From: Trema orientale
Taxonomy: Eukaryota > Streptophyta > Magnoliopsida > Rosales > Cannabaceae
DNA length: 64,000 nucleotides
Assembly (NCBI GenBank): GCA_002914845.1
Contig: JXTC01000087.1
Span: 307,420 to 371,419, forward strand
Direction of reading: 5' to 3'
Part shown: piece after piece, positions 37,578-48,546 of the stretch
Numbering within the stretch: position 1 is the first letter of the stretch
Layout: the number at the start of each line of letters is the position of its first letter
The notes under the pieces: model-generated
What the model was told of the DNA's origin: nothing
The model's database searches: none
The model's input: the letters and a program-made list of their open reading frames with translations, nothing else
Position numbers and translations under genes: made by a program

Positions 37578-38375
37578 GTCTTGTCAAAACTCATTACTTG
37601 AGAGGAGATGTCAGGTTGGATAAAGGGAATTCAAATATCTCATACTGCCTCTCCCATCTCACATCTGATGTATGCAGACAACACTTTTATGTTTTGCAAG
37701 GCTGACCCACTACAGGTATAGAGATTACAACAATGCATTTTAACTTACTCTGCTTGGTCGGGACAATTGCTGAATGCCCAGAAATCTAGTTTAGTGTTTT
37801 CTAAAAACACAACGGAGTCCACTGAAGCCGGATTAGTGGAGGTTTCAGGTTTCAAGATCATGTCAAGTTCAAAGTCTTTTCTGGGAAACCCTCTTTTTCT
37901 CTCAAATAATAGATGTCATGATTTTAATTTTCTTCGAGACAGAGTTCTGCACCATTTAGAAGGCTAGAAATGTAAGCTTTTATCCAGAGCGGGATGTACT
38001 ACTTTGATTAAGTCTGTAATTCAAAGCATTCCATCATATAGTATGTCCACTTTTAAAATCCCCACTTCTTTGTGTGATGATTTAGACAAGGCTGTAAGAA
38101 ACTTTTTGTGGACGGGATCCTTGGAAAAACCCAGATTCCTCACTCTTATAGCCTGGGATAATGTATGCCAACTAAAATCCAGAGATGGATTGGGTATTCG
38201 TCGTTTTCAGGATGTCAATTCGGCTTTTTAGCAAAATTAGGGTGGCTTTTAGCCTCTGGATCTAATTCTCTTTGGGCTACAATATTACGTGCTAAGTATT
38301 GTACCCGACAAGACTTTCAGTCTTCAGCTCTTCCTAATAATGCTTTAGTAGTCGCAAAAGAGATATAGGATAGCC
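37578..38375 (+). pseudogene. LINE ORF2, part 3: RT palm/thumb, decayed
   Basis: This resumes with VLSKLI. The catalytic box reads MYADN where plant L1 elements usually have FADD, so the second aspartate is lost. Then come LNAQKSSLVFSKN, TLIKSVIQSIPSYSMSTFKI, NFLWTG and GLGIRRFQDVNSAFLAKLGW, the conserved thumb-region blocks, in shifting frames. Similarity fades near 38375. The zinc-binding and RNase H ends are absent from this copy. Confidence 0.8.
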
Positions 38376-38639
38376 ATTTTTATTTTGTTTCTTTTCTTCT
38401 TCTTTTTTTCCAGTTCTTGGCTTCTTTTTATAATTTTTTTTATTTTTTCTTTCTCTTTTTTTTTTTTAAAAAAAATAATACTTACATTTTTTATGAAACT
38501 TTTTCAAAATAAATTTCATTAGTTCTTTTTTGTTAATATTTAAAAAAAACACAAAAAAAAATTTAGGACAAAAATGTTCTTAAAAAAAAAGAAAAAATAA
38601 AATTTGAAGCAACAAAAAATAATAATAATTAAGTAGTTG

Positions 38640-39900
38640 TAGGTATCTATTCTAGTTATTGGGCTCATTTGTTCGACCTTAACTATCTATCCAAAATATT
38701 AATCTTTTCATATAATCTAATAGGTGATTTTGGCGAATACCCGCAGGTCAACAACTCTGTTAATGACTATATCACTTACCAAATTATGTACGATAATCAA
38801 TAAATGGTAGAAGTTGGATGTTCTATAAAGGATGGCCAAAAATTGAAAAAAAAAAAAAATAAATACACAAAAAAAACTTACAATGTTTGCATAGGTATCT
38901 TAGTATATTACTTATGGTATCTGATAATTTGGAAAGGAAGTTAATTGTTTCTTGATCAAAAAAGAAAAAAGTACAAGGTTTCTGTATGTATCTTACTTGT
39001 TTACCTATGGTATCATAAAAAAAGAAAAGAAGATTAGGTATTCTTTTATTTAAAAAATAGATTTATTATAGGTATCTTTTCCAATTAATTATGGTATCCT
39101 ACCCAATTGCCTATGGTATATGGGAAAATAAAATGAGAATTGGGCGTTCCTAACTAAAAAAAAATAAAATAAAAATTCAGGTTGCCATAAGTATCTTGGT
39201 AGGATACCTATGATATCGAGGAAATGAGAAGAAAAATTGAGCATTACTTGTTGAATAAAAATATATATCACACCATATTACCCTAGGTATCACACCATGT
39301 TACCATAGTTATCATATAAATAGGAAGGAAAATTGAGCGTTTCTTATTGAAAAAAATTAATAAATATACTACTAGATTACATAAATATCATACCATATTA
39401 CCATAGGTATCATACAATGTCACCATAAATATTATAAAATGAGAAGGGCAATCCTAATTTTTTTTTTAAAAAGGCGTCTCTTATTGAAAAAAAAAATATA
39501 TTTTTACTAGAAATTGGGCATTACTTGTTGAATAAAAATATATATCACACTATATTACCTTATGTACCACACCATATTACCATAGGTATCATATAACTAG
39601 GACAGCAAATTGAGCATTTCTTATTGAAAAAAATTAATGAATATATTACTAGATTACATAAGTATCACACCATATTACCATAGATATCATACAATGTTAC
39701 CATAAGTATCATAAAATGATAAAAGAATTGGGCAATCCTAATTTTAATATATATATATATATATATATAGTATTACCATAGGTATCCTAATAGTTTACCC
39801 TATGGTATCAAAGATGATAAAGAGAGTGGGATTGGTATAGATGTCTATTAAATAGGAAAGAGATTACATGAGATATTCTACCATATTATCCATAGCATCT
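38640..39900. repeat. Higher-order array around taccataggtatcat
   Basis: The word ataggtatc or its relatives (tatggtatc, catagttatc) recur about every 20-100 bp through the region, often as ccatattaccataggtatca. A long unit starting attgagcattacttgttgaa at 39236 repeats at 39513, a 277-bp step, showing a higher-order duplication. A (TA)n tract lies near 39752-39770. No coding. Confidence 0.75.
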
Positions 39901-40434
39901 AGGAATTAATTTTATTAATATTTGACTTATTTCAGTTTAGAAAATTATTAAAGGAACATGTGGTAGTATTATTAAAAATTTATAAACAAAAGAATCCAAA
40001 AATAATCACAAATAAAAAAAAAAAAAGAAAAGAACCACAAAGATTCAAAAAATTAAAATTAACTTCGAAGAAGGCATACGGTTGTGTTAAGTCTCCAAAC
40101 TAGCCAACACTCCTTTTTATGATCTTATCCCAAAAGAGGGGTCCTACAATGTAATACACCACATCATGCACTCAAATACTCAATGTTACACTATAATGTT
40201 GATCCATTTATTGACTCGTGACTGTATAAGTTATGATAGAGGTGACGTCATCATCAGCGACTATACCGTACTTTGTATAAGAGGTCCGTATTTTTCAAGC
40301 TTTTTGGCACTTAGGTCGTAGTATTACAAGATTTTGATCCATGTCGTATTTTTCAAAAGTCTTGTACTATTTACTGTATTTGTCTAATAATCCCTTTTTC
40401 AATTTTTAACTTTATGGGCTTGGATTTTTGTAAG
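39901..40434. other. AT-rich intergenic DNA
   Basis: No feature recognised. Confidence 0.4.
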
Positions 40435-40770
40435 AAGCCCAAAAAAATTTGAAAATCCCAGATATTGAAAATTGTTTAAAAAATTATGGATTTTAACTAA
40501 CAAAATACTACTTTTAAAAGTATTCAGAGCAATACCACTTCTTATTAATTGATGAGATATTTTAAATAATCAGTAACCAATCAAGTTACTAGATTGGTTG
40601 CCCCAATTAACTCAATTGGTTACCACTGAAAAATATTAATTTTGAAAAAAGCGGTAAGGTTATAAATATTTATTTAATATATTATTTTTTAAAACTTACT
40701 TTTAAAAAATTATATTTTCTTAATCAATTCAGAACTTTTCAAAAAATTCAGTCTATCCAGAATTTTTCAA
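40435..40770. mobile_element. Foldback element related to 29957-30290
   Basis: It shares aaaatcccaga, actacttttaaaag, cagtaaccaatcaagttact and tccagaatttttcaa with 29957-30290 in the same layout. The arms are more diverged, and the centre keeps the pair gtaaccaat/attggttac. Confidence 0.55.
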
Positions 40771-42507
40771 TGTTCGGTAATTTGGGCGTAGAATTTTGTA
40801 AGAAGCTCTAACAAAAAGGCCTTTTTAGAGTTCTATGGGCCATAGCAATGGCTCTTGGGCCGAAAAGGTTTTGAAGCATACTTACCCTAGTTGAAACGGA
40901 TTATTAGCAAAATGGCTGATTTCGACGCTCCCTCGGTTTTTATTGCTAAATGACTTGATATACTGAGTATATAAACCGATCACATATGAAATTAATATAC
41001 TATCAATTATTCGAAAAAAAATGTCAAAAAGGAAAACCATTAATTATCAGTCTACATATTCGGACATTAATATCTAAAAGGAATAAAAAAAAACGAATAT
41101 TCATTATAATGGTGTAAAAAAATTGCATTACTGTAGTTAAATTATAAAAAACCCCTTGACACGTCAACTTGCCACTGACCCTTTTACTTATAATCATTAA
41201 AAGCAGAAAATTTTTGGGGTACAATAAGTCATTTTTGTTGCCTTATTCTTGAAGTCAATCTTTCATTTTCAATAGTTCCTCTAAATTGCAGACAACAATG
41301 ATGTTTAAATCTACTCCTAATGGCTAATACAGACCCATAATTTGTCCCCATGACTTGAAAGTCATCCACTAGAGGACTTGAAACCTCGCCTCTATTGAGT
41401 TAATAATTGTTAAATGTATTTAAGAAGAGCACTTTAATTAAGTGGGGTCGTTTTGTTTTGTTTTGTTTTGTTTTGTTTTTGGGCTTGAACTTCGATTAAG
41501 TGGGTTTGTTTGTAAGGATTAATGCATTAAATTAATCTTAGTTAGTTAAAGCGCAACCCTAGTTAGTTAAAGCTCAACTCAGCTTTTGGGCAATGATCTT
41601 GTCCTCGACATAACACTGATATGATTGAGTGTTCCCTTGGCATCTTCAATTGCTTTCAAGGTATCCAAACACACAACACATGACATTCTTATAAGTAAAC
41701 TTTTTTGACTATGCCAATTGCCAAATAAAAAAAAGTATTCTATTGGTTCTTGGATTCTGAGTATGACTCAGTTGTGGGCCATACTAAAATCTGAACCGTT
41801 GATTCCTGATCAGCTTGTTATAAGTCAGGCACGTGGTTGGTGCTTAATTAGTGGGATTAAAGGCTTGACTCTTTTATTATTCTGGTGGACAAACTCCTAA
41901 TGGGAATTTTAGGCAACACAAGACAGCTTATTATTCTTTGTTTATAATCATAAATAAAGCTTTTGGGTATCACTGAATTATTAAAAAGCAAAAGCAAATA
42001 CATGTTACCTTTCCTAACTCTCGAAAATTAGATGCTCTTCTATTCCTCTTAGACTTATCCCCTGTGACTATATATGTTCTCTTTTTCTTCTTTATCCTTA
42101 CCCTTTAAATATAGAATTCAATGAAGAAAGAGAGAGAAGTTTCGACTCTGATACATTCATAATTTAAACTTCTAGCAAGTTAAAATTAATAAACAATAAG
42201 TAGAGGTGTGGTTTGGCCTTGCTAGGCAATCAATGTTTTATATATATATATAGTTATATTTCTCTATAAAACTTGAAAGAAAAATTAAAAATTTACTAGC
42301 ATTACTAAGAACAGTGTTTTTTTTATGGGATTACTAAGAACAGTGTTACAAAGCTTATATATATCAAGATGATATACTACGATTCACCAAATATATATAT
42401 ATATGTATCAAGACTGTATATTAGTAGGTTAGATTGGATCACAATTAGTACCTCAAAATGGGGAAATTAGATCAGCCTGTAGAGCAAAATTAGGTCAAAA
42501 TGGAGCG
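40771..42507. other. AT-rich intergenic DNA with a (TTTTG)n microsatellite
   Basis: (ttttg)n occupies about 41449-41480. The 60-codon frame at 41718-41900 has no domain. No gene was seen. Confidence 0.45.
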
Positions 42508-42668
42508 AGAAAGATAGAAATTGGGTGACCCTTTTAGCTTTATTTAGTGAAAAACACAACAAACAAAAGAAAAAGAAATTAAGAGCCAGAAAGATAGAAA
42601 TTGGGTGACCCTTTTGGCTTTTTTTAAGTGAAAAACACAACAAACAAAAGAAAAAGAAACTAAGAGAG
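42508..42668. repeat. 80-bp tandem duplication
   Basis: The segment starting agaaagatagaaattgggtg at 42508 recurs at 42588 with few changes, and each copy ends aaagaaaaagaaa. It runs into a (GA)n microsatellite at about 42664-42682. Confidence 0.9.
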
Positions 42669-42908
42669 AGAGAGAGAGAGATGGTGGAAATAGCAACGAA
42701 AGCGTAACAAAAGTAAAATAAGAAGGCTAAAAACACGCGTACGAGCACATGTTAGAATACAAGAAAGTACACAAAATGTCAAAAAGCTAGAGAGAATCAA
42801 AACCAAGCCCACCAAAGCAAATCCAAACTCCAAAAGAAATAAAAAGATGAGTAAAGCAATGAAACTACAACGAAAACACCAGCCAAAAAGTACATTAACA
42901 TTATTAAT

Positions 42909-43096
42909 ATGAGGAGTGCTAGTAACACTCTCTTTGGACTCTTCTAATCTCATTGTTTGACACGTGAAATTCACTATGATTTATTGTATTATTAAAATAT
43001 TAAATTAAATACTAAAATTTAGTGTCAAACAATAAGACTGAAAAGTGTCAAAAAAAAAAAATGTCAAGAGAATATACTTAATATTTCTCTTATTAA
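42909..43096. mobile_element. MITE with ttattaata flanks
   Basis: The left arm (gaggagtgctagtaacactc, then cattgtttgacac) is the inverse of the right arm (gtgtcaaacaataagactg ... gagaatat). The direct flanks ttattaata/ttattaata are compatible with a 9-bp duplication. It resembles 2143-2262 and 59168-59345. Confidence 0.6.
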
Positions 43097-44110
43097 TATA
43101 TTATTCAGGACTGAAATATGGGAGAGAGAGAGACTGAACACTGTTTTGCCTTTGCTTAATGTCAAAGTGCAATCCCCTCACGCAAACAAACAAAATAAAC
43201 CCAAAAAGCCAAATAAGAAAAGAATAAATGATAAGTCTACAGAGAGAGAGAGAGAGAGAGAGACAGAGGTCTCTGTAATTGTGGGAGTCTGACCAAAGCA
43301 GACTGCGTTTTGGACTGTATTGTCAGTCTCTACGACAGCTCGTTTCTTGTTTCAATGCCCCGCTGATCCCCGCATGAGTCATCATTCAATGCCAGCTACC
43401 TCAATCTTGTTCATTTATCAATCATCATCACTTTCACTCCACAACACACTCACTCCTCCCCCCCCCCCCTTTCTTTTTCAAAATTCAAACCCCACTTTTT
43501 ATTTTATTTTATTTTTAACATATTTTAATACCTTTTCAATTTTTCATCATTATTTGCCAAAGGCAACTTTGTCACTCTTCTTCCCACTAATTATTACACA
43601 AACAAAAACCATAATTGCCTCACTTTAGAACCTAATGGAAAAAAGAGGAGTGGATTACAGGAAAAGAGAGAGTATCAAAAGTAGCTCAAGTAACTTATAA
43701 ATTACTATACATGGTATTAATAATAGTATTATCATTAATCTTTTAAGTAACGATAAAATTTAGATTAATATTAAGTAAGAGAGAATGTTTGACTATGATA
43801 AAGGCTAAACGCGTAAAGTTTTGAGAATGAAAAAGAGAGCAAAAGTGTTTGAAACGGCACTCATTTATTTTCTAGTAGTTTTTTTCTTTTTTTTTTTCCC
43901 CCCTTTGGCTTCTGATGTCTATTAGTTTAGTTTATTATTAAATTATTTTTCTATTCTTTTCTTTTGTCTCTCTTCCGCCGTATATCTGACATTTCCACCC
44001 ACACATGACCCAATAAAGCAGAGAAATAAGGCACCAAAAACTCCCAAAAAAACAAAATTATTTATTTATTTATTTATTACTATTATCCCTTATTATTTTT
44101 GGTTCGAACA
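43097..44110. other. Upstream region of the VQ-motif gene
   Basis: Contains (GA)n at about 43239-43262, a poly(C) run near 43459 and a (ttta)n run near 44058. The 102-codon frame at 43320-43628 is Pro/Phe-rich low complexity without a domain and is not called as a gene. Confidence 0.45.
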
Positions 44111-44118
44111 AGAATAAA
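44111..44118 (+). promoter_or_regulatory. TATA-like box of the VQ gene
   Basis: The sequence gaataaaagc lies about 130 bp before the preferred ATG (44245). A transcription start about 30 bp downstream would fall near 44145, leaving the upstream in-frame ATG at 44155 only about 10 nt into the leader. That favours initiation at 44245. Confidence 0.35.
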
Positions 44119-44244
44119 AGCCCCACATTTGACGCATATTTCTTCTTCCCGCTTATGTTCGTCTCTCTATGTTCTCACTTCTCGTTTAGTTATCTCTTTC
44201 ACCAATTTCGACTTCCCAAGAGTCCAACGACAAGCCCACCCACA

Positions 44245-44895
44245 ATGAACTCGCCCACATACGGATCCGACCCGGTTTCCCCCAACACCACCTTCGTCCA
44301 AGCCGACCCATCAACATTCCGGGCCGTGGTCCAGAAGCTAACCGGAGCTCCAGACGACCCGTCAGCTCAGAAGCTCCCACTCAGCCTCCCTTCCCGCTTC
44401 ACCAGCCCAAAGCCCACCCCCGCCCCACCACCCGAGATGGGGCCCCGAAGACCCGCTTTCAAGCTCCACGAGCGGAGGCAGACCACCAAGAAGCTAGAGC
44501 TCAACCTCACCCCCGCCGCCACTCTCATCTCCGGCGCGTCGGTGTCACCGTCGTCTTGTTCGGGGCCTTTGGCGAGCAGGCACAGGTGTGGGGCCCTCAT
44601 GGGGCTCGGGGGCGATCCGATGGTGATGGTTTCGCCCGTTTCGCCGTTTGAATTCCTGGCGCGTGGAAGCCCACGCACGCCGGTATCGCCGTGCCCGGGG
44701 GAGGAGGAGGAGGAAGAGAGGGCGATTGCGGAGAAGGGGTTTTATTTACACCCAAGCCCGCTAAGTACACCCAGAGGGTCCGAACCCCCTGAGCTCTTGC
44801 CTTTGTTTCCTCTCTCTTCTCCTAGAGATACTCACCAAAATAATAATAATACCATTACTAGTACTAGTAATAATTTGTCTTCCACTTCTTCTTAG
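44245..44895 (+). CDS. VQ-motif protein, VQ4/MVQ1-like, 216 aa, intronless
   Basis: VQ proteins are nuclear cofactors of WRKY transcription factors, and this subgroup is phosphorylated by MAP kinases in immune signalling. The VQ core FRAVVQKLTG is at residues 25-34, preceded by TTFVQADPST as in VQ4/VQ13/VQ31/VQ33. SP/TP sites are abundant (at S12, VSPFEF, RGSPRTPVSP, LSTPRG, LSSPRD), matching MAPK targets. An acidic run sits before the conserved tail GFYLHPSPLSTPRGSEPPEL, typical of this subgroup, and the C-terminus is Asn/Ser/Thr-rich. The reading frame is GC-rich relative to its surroundings and is uninterrupted. The frame also opens at 44155 (246 aa), but those 30 residues look like leader sequence. 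Which of the VQ4 subgroup members is the orthologue cannot be decided here. Confidence 0.93.
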   Translation: MNSPTYGSDPVSPNTTFVQADPSTFRAVVQKLTGAPDDPSAQKLPLSLPSRFTSPKPTPAPPPEMGPRRPAFKLHERRQTTKKLELNLTPAATLISGASVSPSSCSGPLASRHRCGALMGLGGDPMVMVSPVSPFEFLARGSPRTPVSPCPGEEEEEERAIAEKGFYLHPSPLSTPRGSEPPELLPLFPLSSPRDTHQNNNNTITSTSNNLSSTSS

Positions 44896-45989
44896 TTTAG
44901 ACTCTAAAATATATATATATATTGATTTTGTTTTTGTAATTTATTTCATAATTATCTATGTTAATTTAATTTTGTTATGAGAATGCCAAATGGGTTTAGA
45001 GATTTTCTTGTTCTTATTTGTGTTTGGTTTGTTCAATTCTATATTTTGTCTGATTTTTGCACACTGAGTTTTGGATCTGATCAATGTCTGAACATTTTGT
45101 TTGTTCGCAAAAACTCGGAAGCACTGGAAATAATTACATGTTGGGGTAATTCCAAAATGTGCTGTCGTTAAGGCAAAACGAAATGTCGTTTGTATGCTGC
45201 TGAAACTTTGTCGTCGTTTTTGGAAGCTACGTGTCGTTTTCTCTATAAAATTGTGTCGTTCAGAGTAACAAGGACGACGTTTTGTTTATAGTTAAAAAGG
45301 ACGACATTTTGTCCAAAAATATAAGTAATATTTTCAGAATATAAATTCTACTGCCGTTCATATTCGTGAATGAGATGTAGTGATTGAAAAGGTTTTGTCT
45401 CTTCGTTCAAAAACGACGTGTCGTTGTTCAAGTGAGGACTGGTAAGTGCTTTATTAACGTTCAGCATTGCTCCGCCTCCAATTAAGCGACATGAATTTCC
45501 CTTTTGATTTTTATTTAAAAGAATAAAAATTATACATAAGTAAATCTGCTTATTTTACTGATCAAAGTTATTCAAGAAAAAAAAACCACGAGAAAGAAAG
45601 TTTAATTGCTTTGTTAGAGGATCCCAAAATATTTAATTGCTTTGTTAGAGGATCCCAAAATATGTACTAAATTTTTAATACCATGTGATTTGACATAATT
45701 ATGTGATTAATTTATTTATAATGAGTTCTAATAAACTAATTAAATAATGATAACTCATATATTACAATTAAAGACTTGATAATAATCTTAGTACATTTAG
45801 CATCGTCATTTGAATCATTTGCATAATGGCACAAAATGCTGACTGAATTTAATAATAATTGTATTAGAAATGGAGAATCAAGAATGTATAACATGGAAGG
45901 AAAAAAGCTTATCTAGTTCATTTCATGCAAAACCAGAGCTTTATATTATTCAAAATCTCTAAACAAGAGAAAAAGAGCATTAAGCTGAG
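44896..45989. other. Spacer between the convergent VQ and REC3-like genes
   Basis: Bases 45160-45430 repeat words such as gtcgtttt and aaaacgac in both orientations, a pattern common in plant intergenic DNA. A 31-bp exact tandem duplication (attgctttgttagaggatcc) lies at 45601-45662. The 64-codon frame 44977-45171 has no domain. Confidence 0.5.
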
Positions 45990-45995
45990 TTTATT
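45990..45995 (-). terminator. Polyadenylation signal AATAAA of the REC3-like gene
   Basis: On the minus strand AATAAA occurs 169 bp beyond the stop codon. It is the nearest canonical signal. Confidence 0.45.
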
Positions 45996-46163
45996 AAAAC
46001 GACTCGAACTAAATCAATAGAATGAAAAATAACTCGAGACCGAAAAATTTACATTGTCAAAATGTGATGGTGAGAACTTGGAAACTGGATTTGATTATAC
46101 CAGCCAAAGCTTCCTAGTAAAACTCACACACTCACCCACTCTCTCTGGACTCTCTTTCTCTCT

Positions 46164-48515
46164 TCAACGAACAGAAGCACAAATGGATTGTTGATTGTAC
46201 AAATCAGTGACCCCATTTGTGAACTGCTGCTTGTTTTTCCTTCTCTTGGTCACAACTATAAATCCTTCACCATCCCCATTTTTCTTATTTACATCTACTA
46301 CTCTCTGCTGAGACTCACAAGACTCACTTGATGGAGCAACCATGTCATTTGCCTTCTTCCCTTCATTTCCATATTGAATCTTTATAATGGCACTGTCGTT
46401 TTCTATTGCGTCAGACTGCTCGAACTTCTTCTTCCCACTAATCACAACGGACTCGCCCGAAGAGTCCATATTATGCTGGACAGACTTGACAATGAAGCTA
46501 AGCAGAATCTGCCTAGCAAGCTCTGACTTTTCAGACTCAGAGATGGTCTTCTTAGAAGTACCATCTCTAGTTTCACCATTGGGTTTTTCATCCAATTTCT
46601 CAGCTAGTGGCCTAGTAGTGTCTAATGATGTATCCGAATCAGCTGGGACCCCTGCATTCGCAATGACAGGATCAGTTTGCCATGCTCTTCTGGGAACAAA
46701 TTCCGGTGCATTCGGGTTCATAATTCTCTGAGGCCCTGATCCCTTTCTTTCCAATGTGGGATTTGGGAACTTGTGAAAGTCTCTTCTCATGTGGAAAGAA
46801 TAGTTGGTTCTGTAGTACAATGGCGATCTTGGGCCGCAAGGCACTCTAGCAGCCACAGGGGGAACCACTGGCTCTGCAAGCATTTCTTGACTGGCTCTCA
46901 CGTCATAAACGCTTGTGACAGCTATTGAACTTAGAGGGTGAGACATGGGGATTGGTCCTGGGTTGAATGGTTCAGCTGCAGCCGAAAGTTTGCTTCCATT
47001 TTTATCTTTGGACTTTTCCTCTTCAAGTTCTTGTCCGCTACTTTCCCTATGAGTGTCATTTGCATGAGCTCCTTCTTCTGTTTCACTCTTTGTGATTGCT
47101 ACAACTGCAGAGTTGCTTTCACTTTCTTCATGCTTTGATGTCTCGGGTGGAACACTAGATGATTCAGTTTCTGGCTTCTCTAGAGTCATCTCTTCTGTTT
47201 TATCCAATAAGGGCTTTAGAATTGTGCCGGGTGGTGCCAAAGCTACTTCTTTGTAGGATAGAGATTTTGAAGCCATGGGACTATGAGTGGTTGGGGAGGA
47301 GGAAACTTTGGAAAAAGAAGCTTTTACCTGCTGTTTAACTGAATCCTCCCCAGCAGAGCTCAAGCTGCGAACCCTTGATGGCTTCTGTGGAGACAACTCA
47401 GTAGGATTAGTAGACTTGGGAATCCCATTTTGTGACAACGAATTGAATTCCCTCCCATATCTGCTTTCTCTAGAGCTTGAATGTTCACTCTGTAAGTTTA
47501 GCTTTGTGAGAACCAGTTTCCTCCTCCCAAATTTTCGACCAGTAGAAGTGTTCCCTGAACGGCCTTTTGAATTGGCTTCTTGCCACCCTTCATCTGAAGT
47601 TGTTTCTTGTTCCACAGCTTCGCTTTTCACTGCCAACACGTATCTAGAAATATCATCATTTTCTTCTTGTTCTTGAGAATGAAGCATGCTATCTGAGTTT
47701 ACTTTCTTAGCATCATCCGTTTGCACTATGCTATTTTCTACTACATCATTTAGTATGTCATCCTCAGCTATTGCCACTTGATGTTCTTCGTTGACTTTAT
47801 CACCAACCTGCAGTACCTGAAAATTTATAGATGAACACGAAGTAAAGCATACCAAATTTTAACGTATTAAATGCATTCTCAGTTGAAGAAGTATTTACCT
47901 TTGCTCGTCGTTGCCTCTTTTGCGCCTCACTTCCTTTTGAATCTTGATCAGGACTAATGTAATCTAGCAAATCTGATACACTGCAAACATAGGGTCAAAG
48001 GGTTAAGGTGCCAGGACATGTTATGGCTTATTGGAAACCAAGTTAATCTGGGAATACCATATTACTACCTAAGGTGACCCTTGCTTGCAATCAAGGCATC
48101 TGGCTTTGGGGTTCCATTTCTTGCTGCCTCTTGCTGCTCCAAAGCTTTTGATTCAAAATACTCGAGCCATGCAGCTGCATCCTGTATAACAGTATAAACA
48201 GCATAACAAAAGGTTAAACCTTACTAATTAGGATTAAAACCACAATAAATTGTAAAGGTAAGAAATGATATTCTGGATGAAACAACTGATACATAGAGAA
48301 CATAGGACAAATACTTTGAAATACCTGAGTACGAAGATCATCAGGCCCAAGTTTGGCTTGAAGTATCTTAAGCGTAGTTTGCTCATGTTGCACGCTGAGA
48401 GAATATGCTTCCATCAATGAAAGAGCTATGGCTATGGCATGATAGCTTGCAGCAGTCTGTAAGGTCAAAAGCAATGAAGAAGAGGTAAATATTTAGAGAA
48501 CTTATGACTTTTGGT

Positions 48516-48546
<31 letters not shown>

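Noticed and set aside
38640..39900. CRISPR-like array
   Set aside because: Repeats are irregular in length and spacing, AT-rich, and lie in a plant genome beside LINE remnants.
42467..42974. Hydrophobic Phe/Leu-rich minus-strand frames resembling membrane proteins
   Set aside because: They follow from A-rich/GA-rich DNA and an 80-bp tandem duplication.
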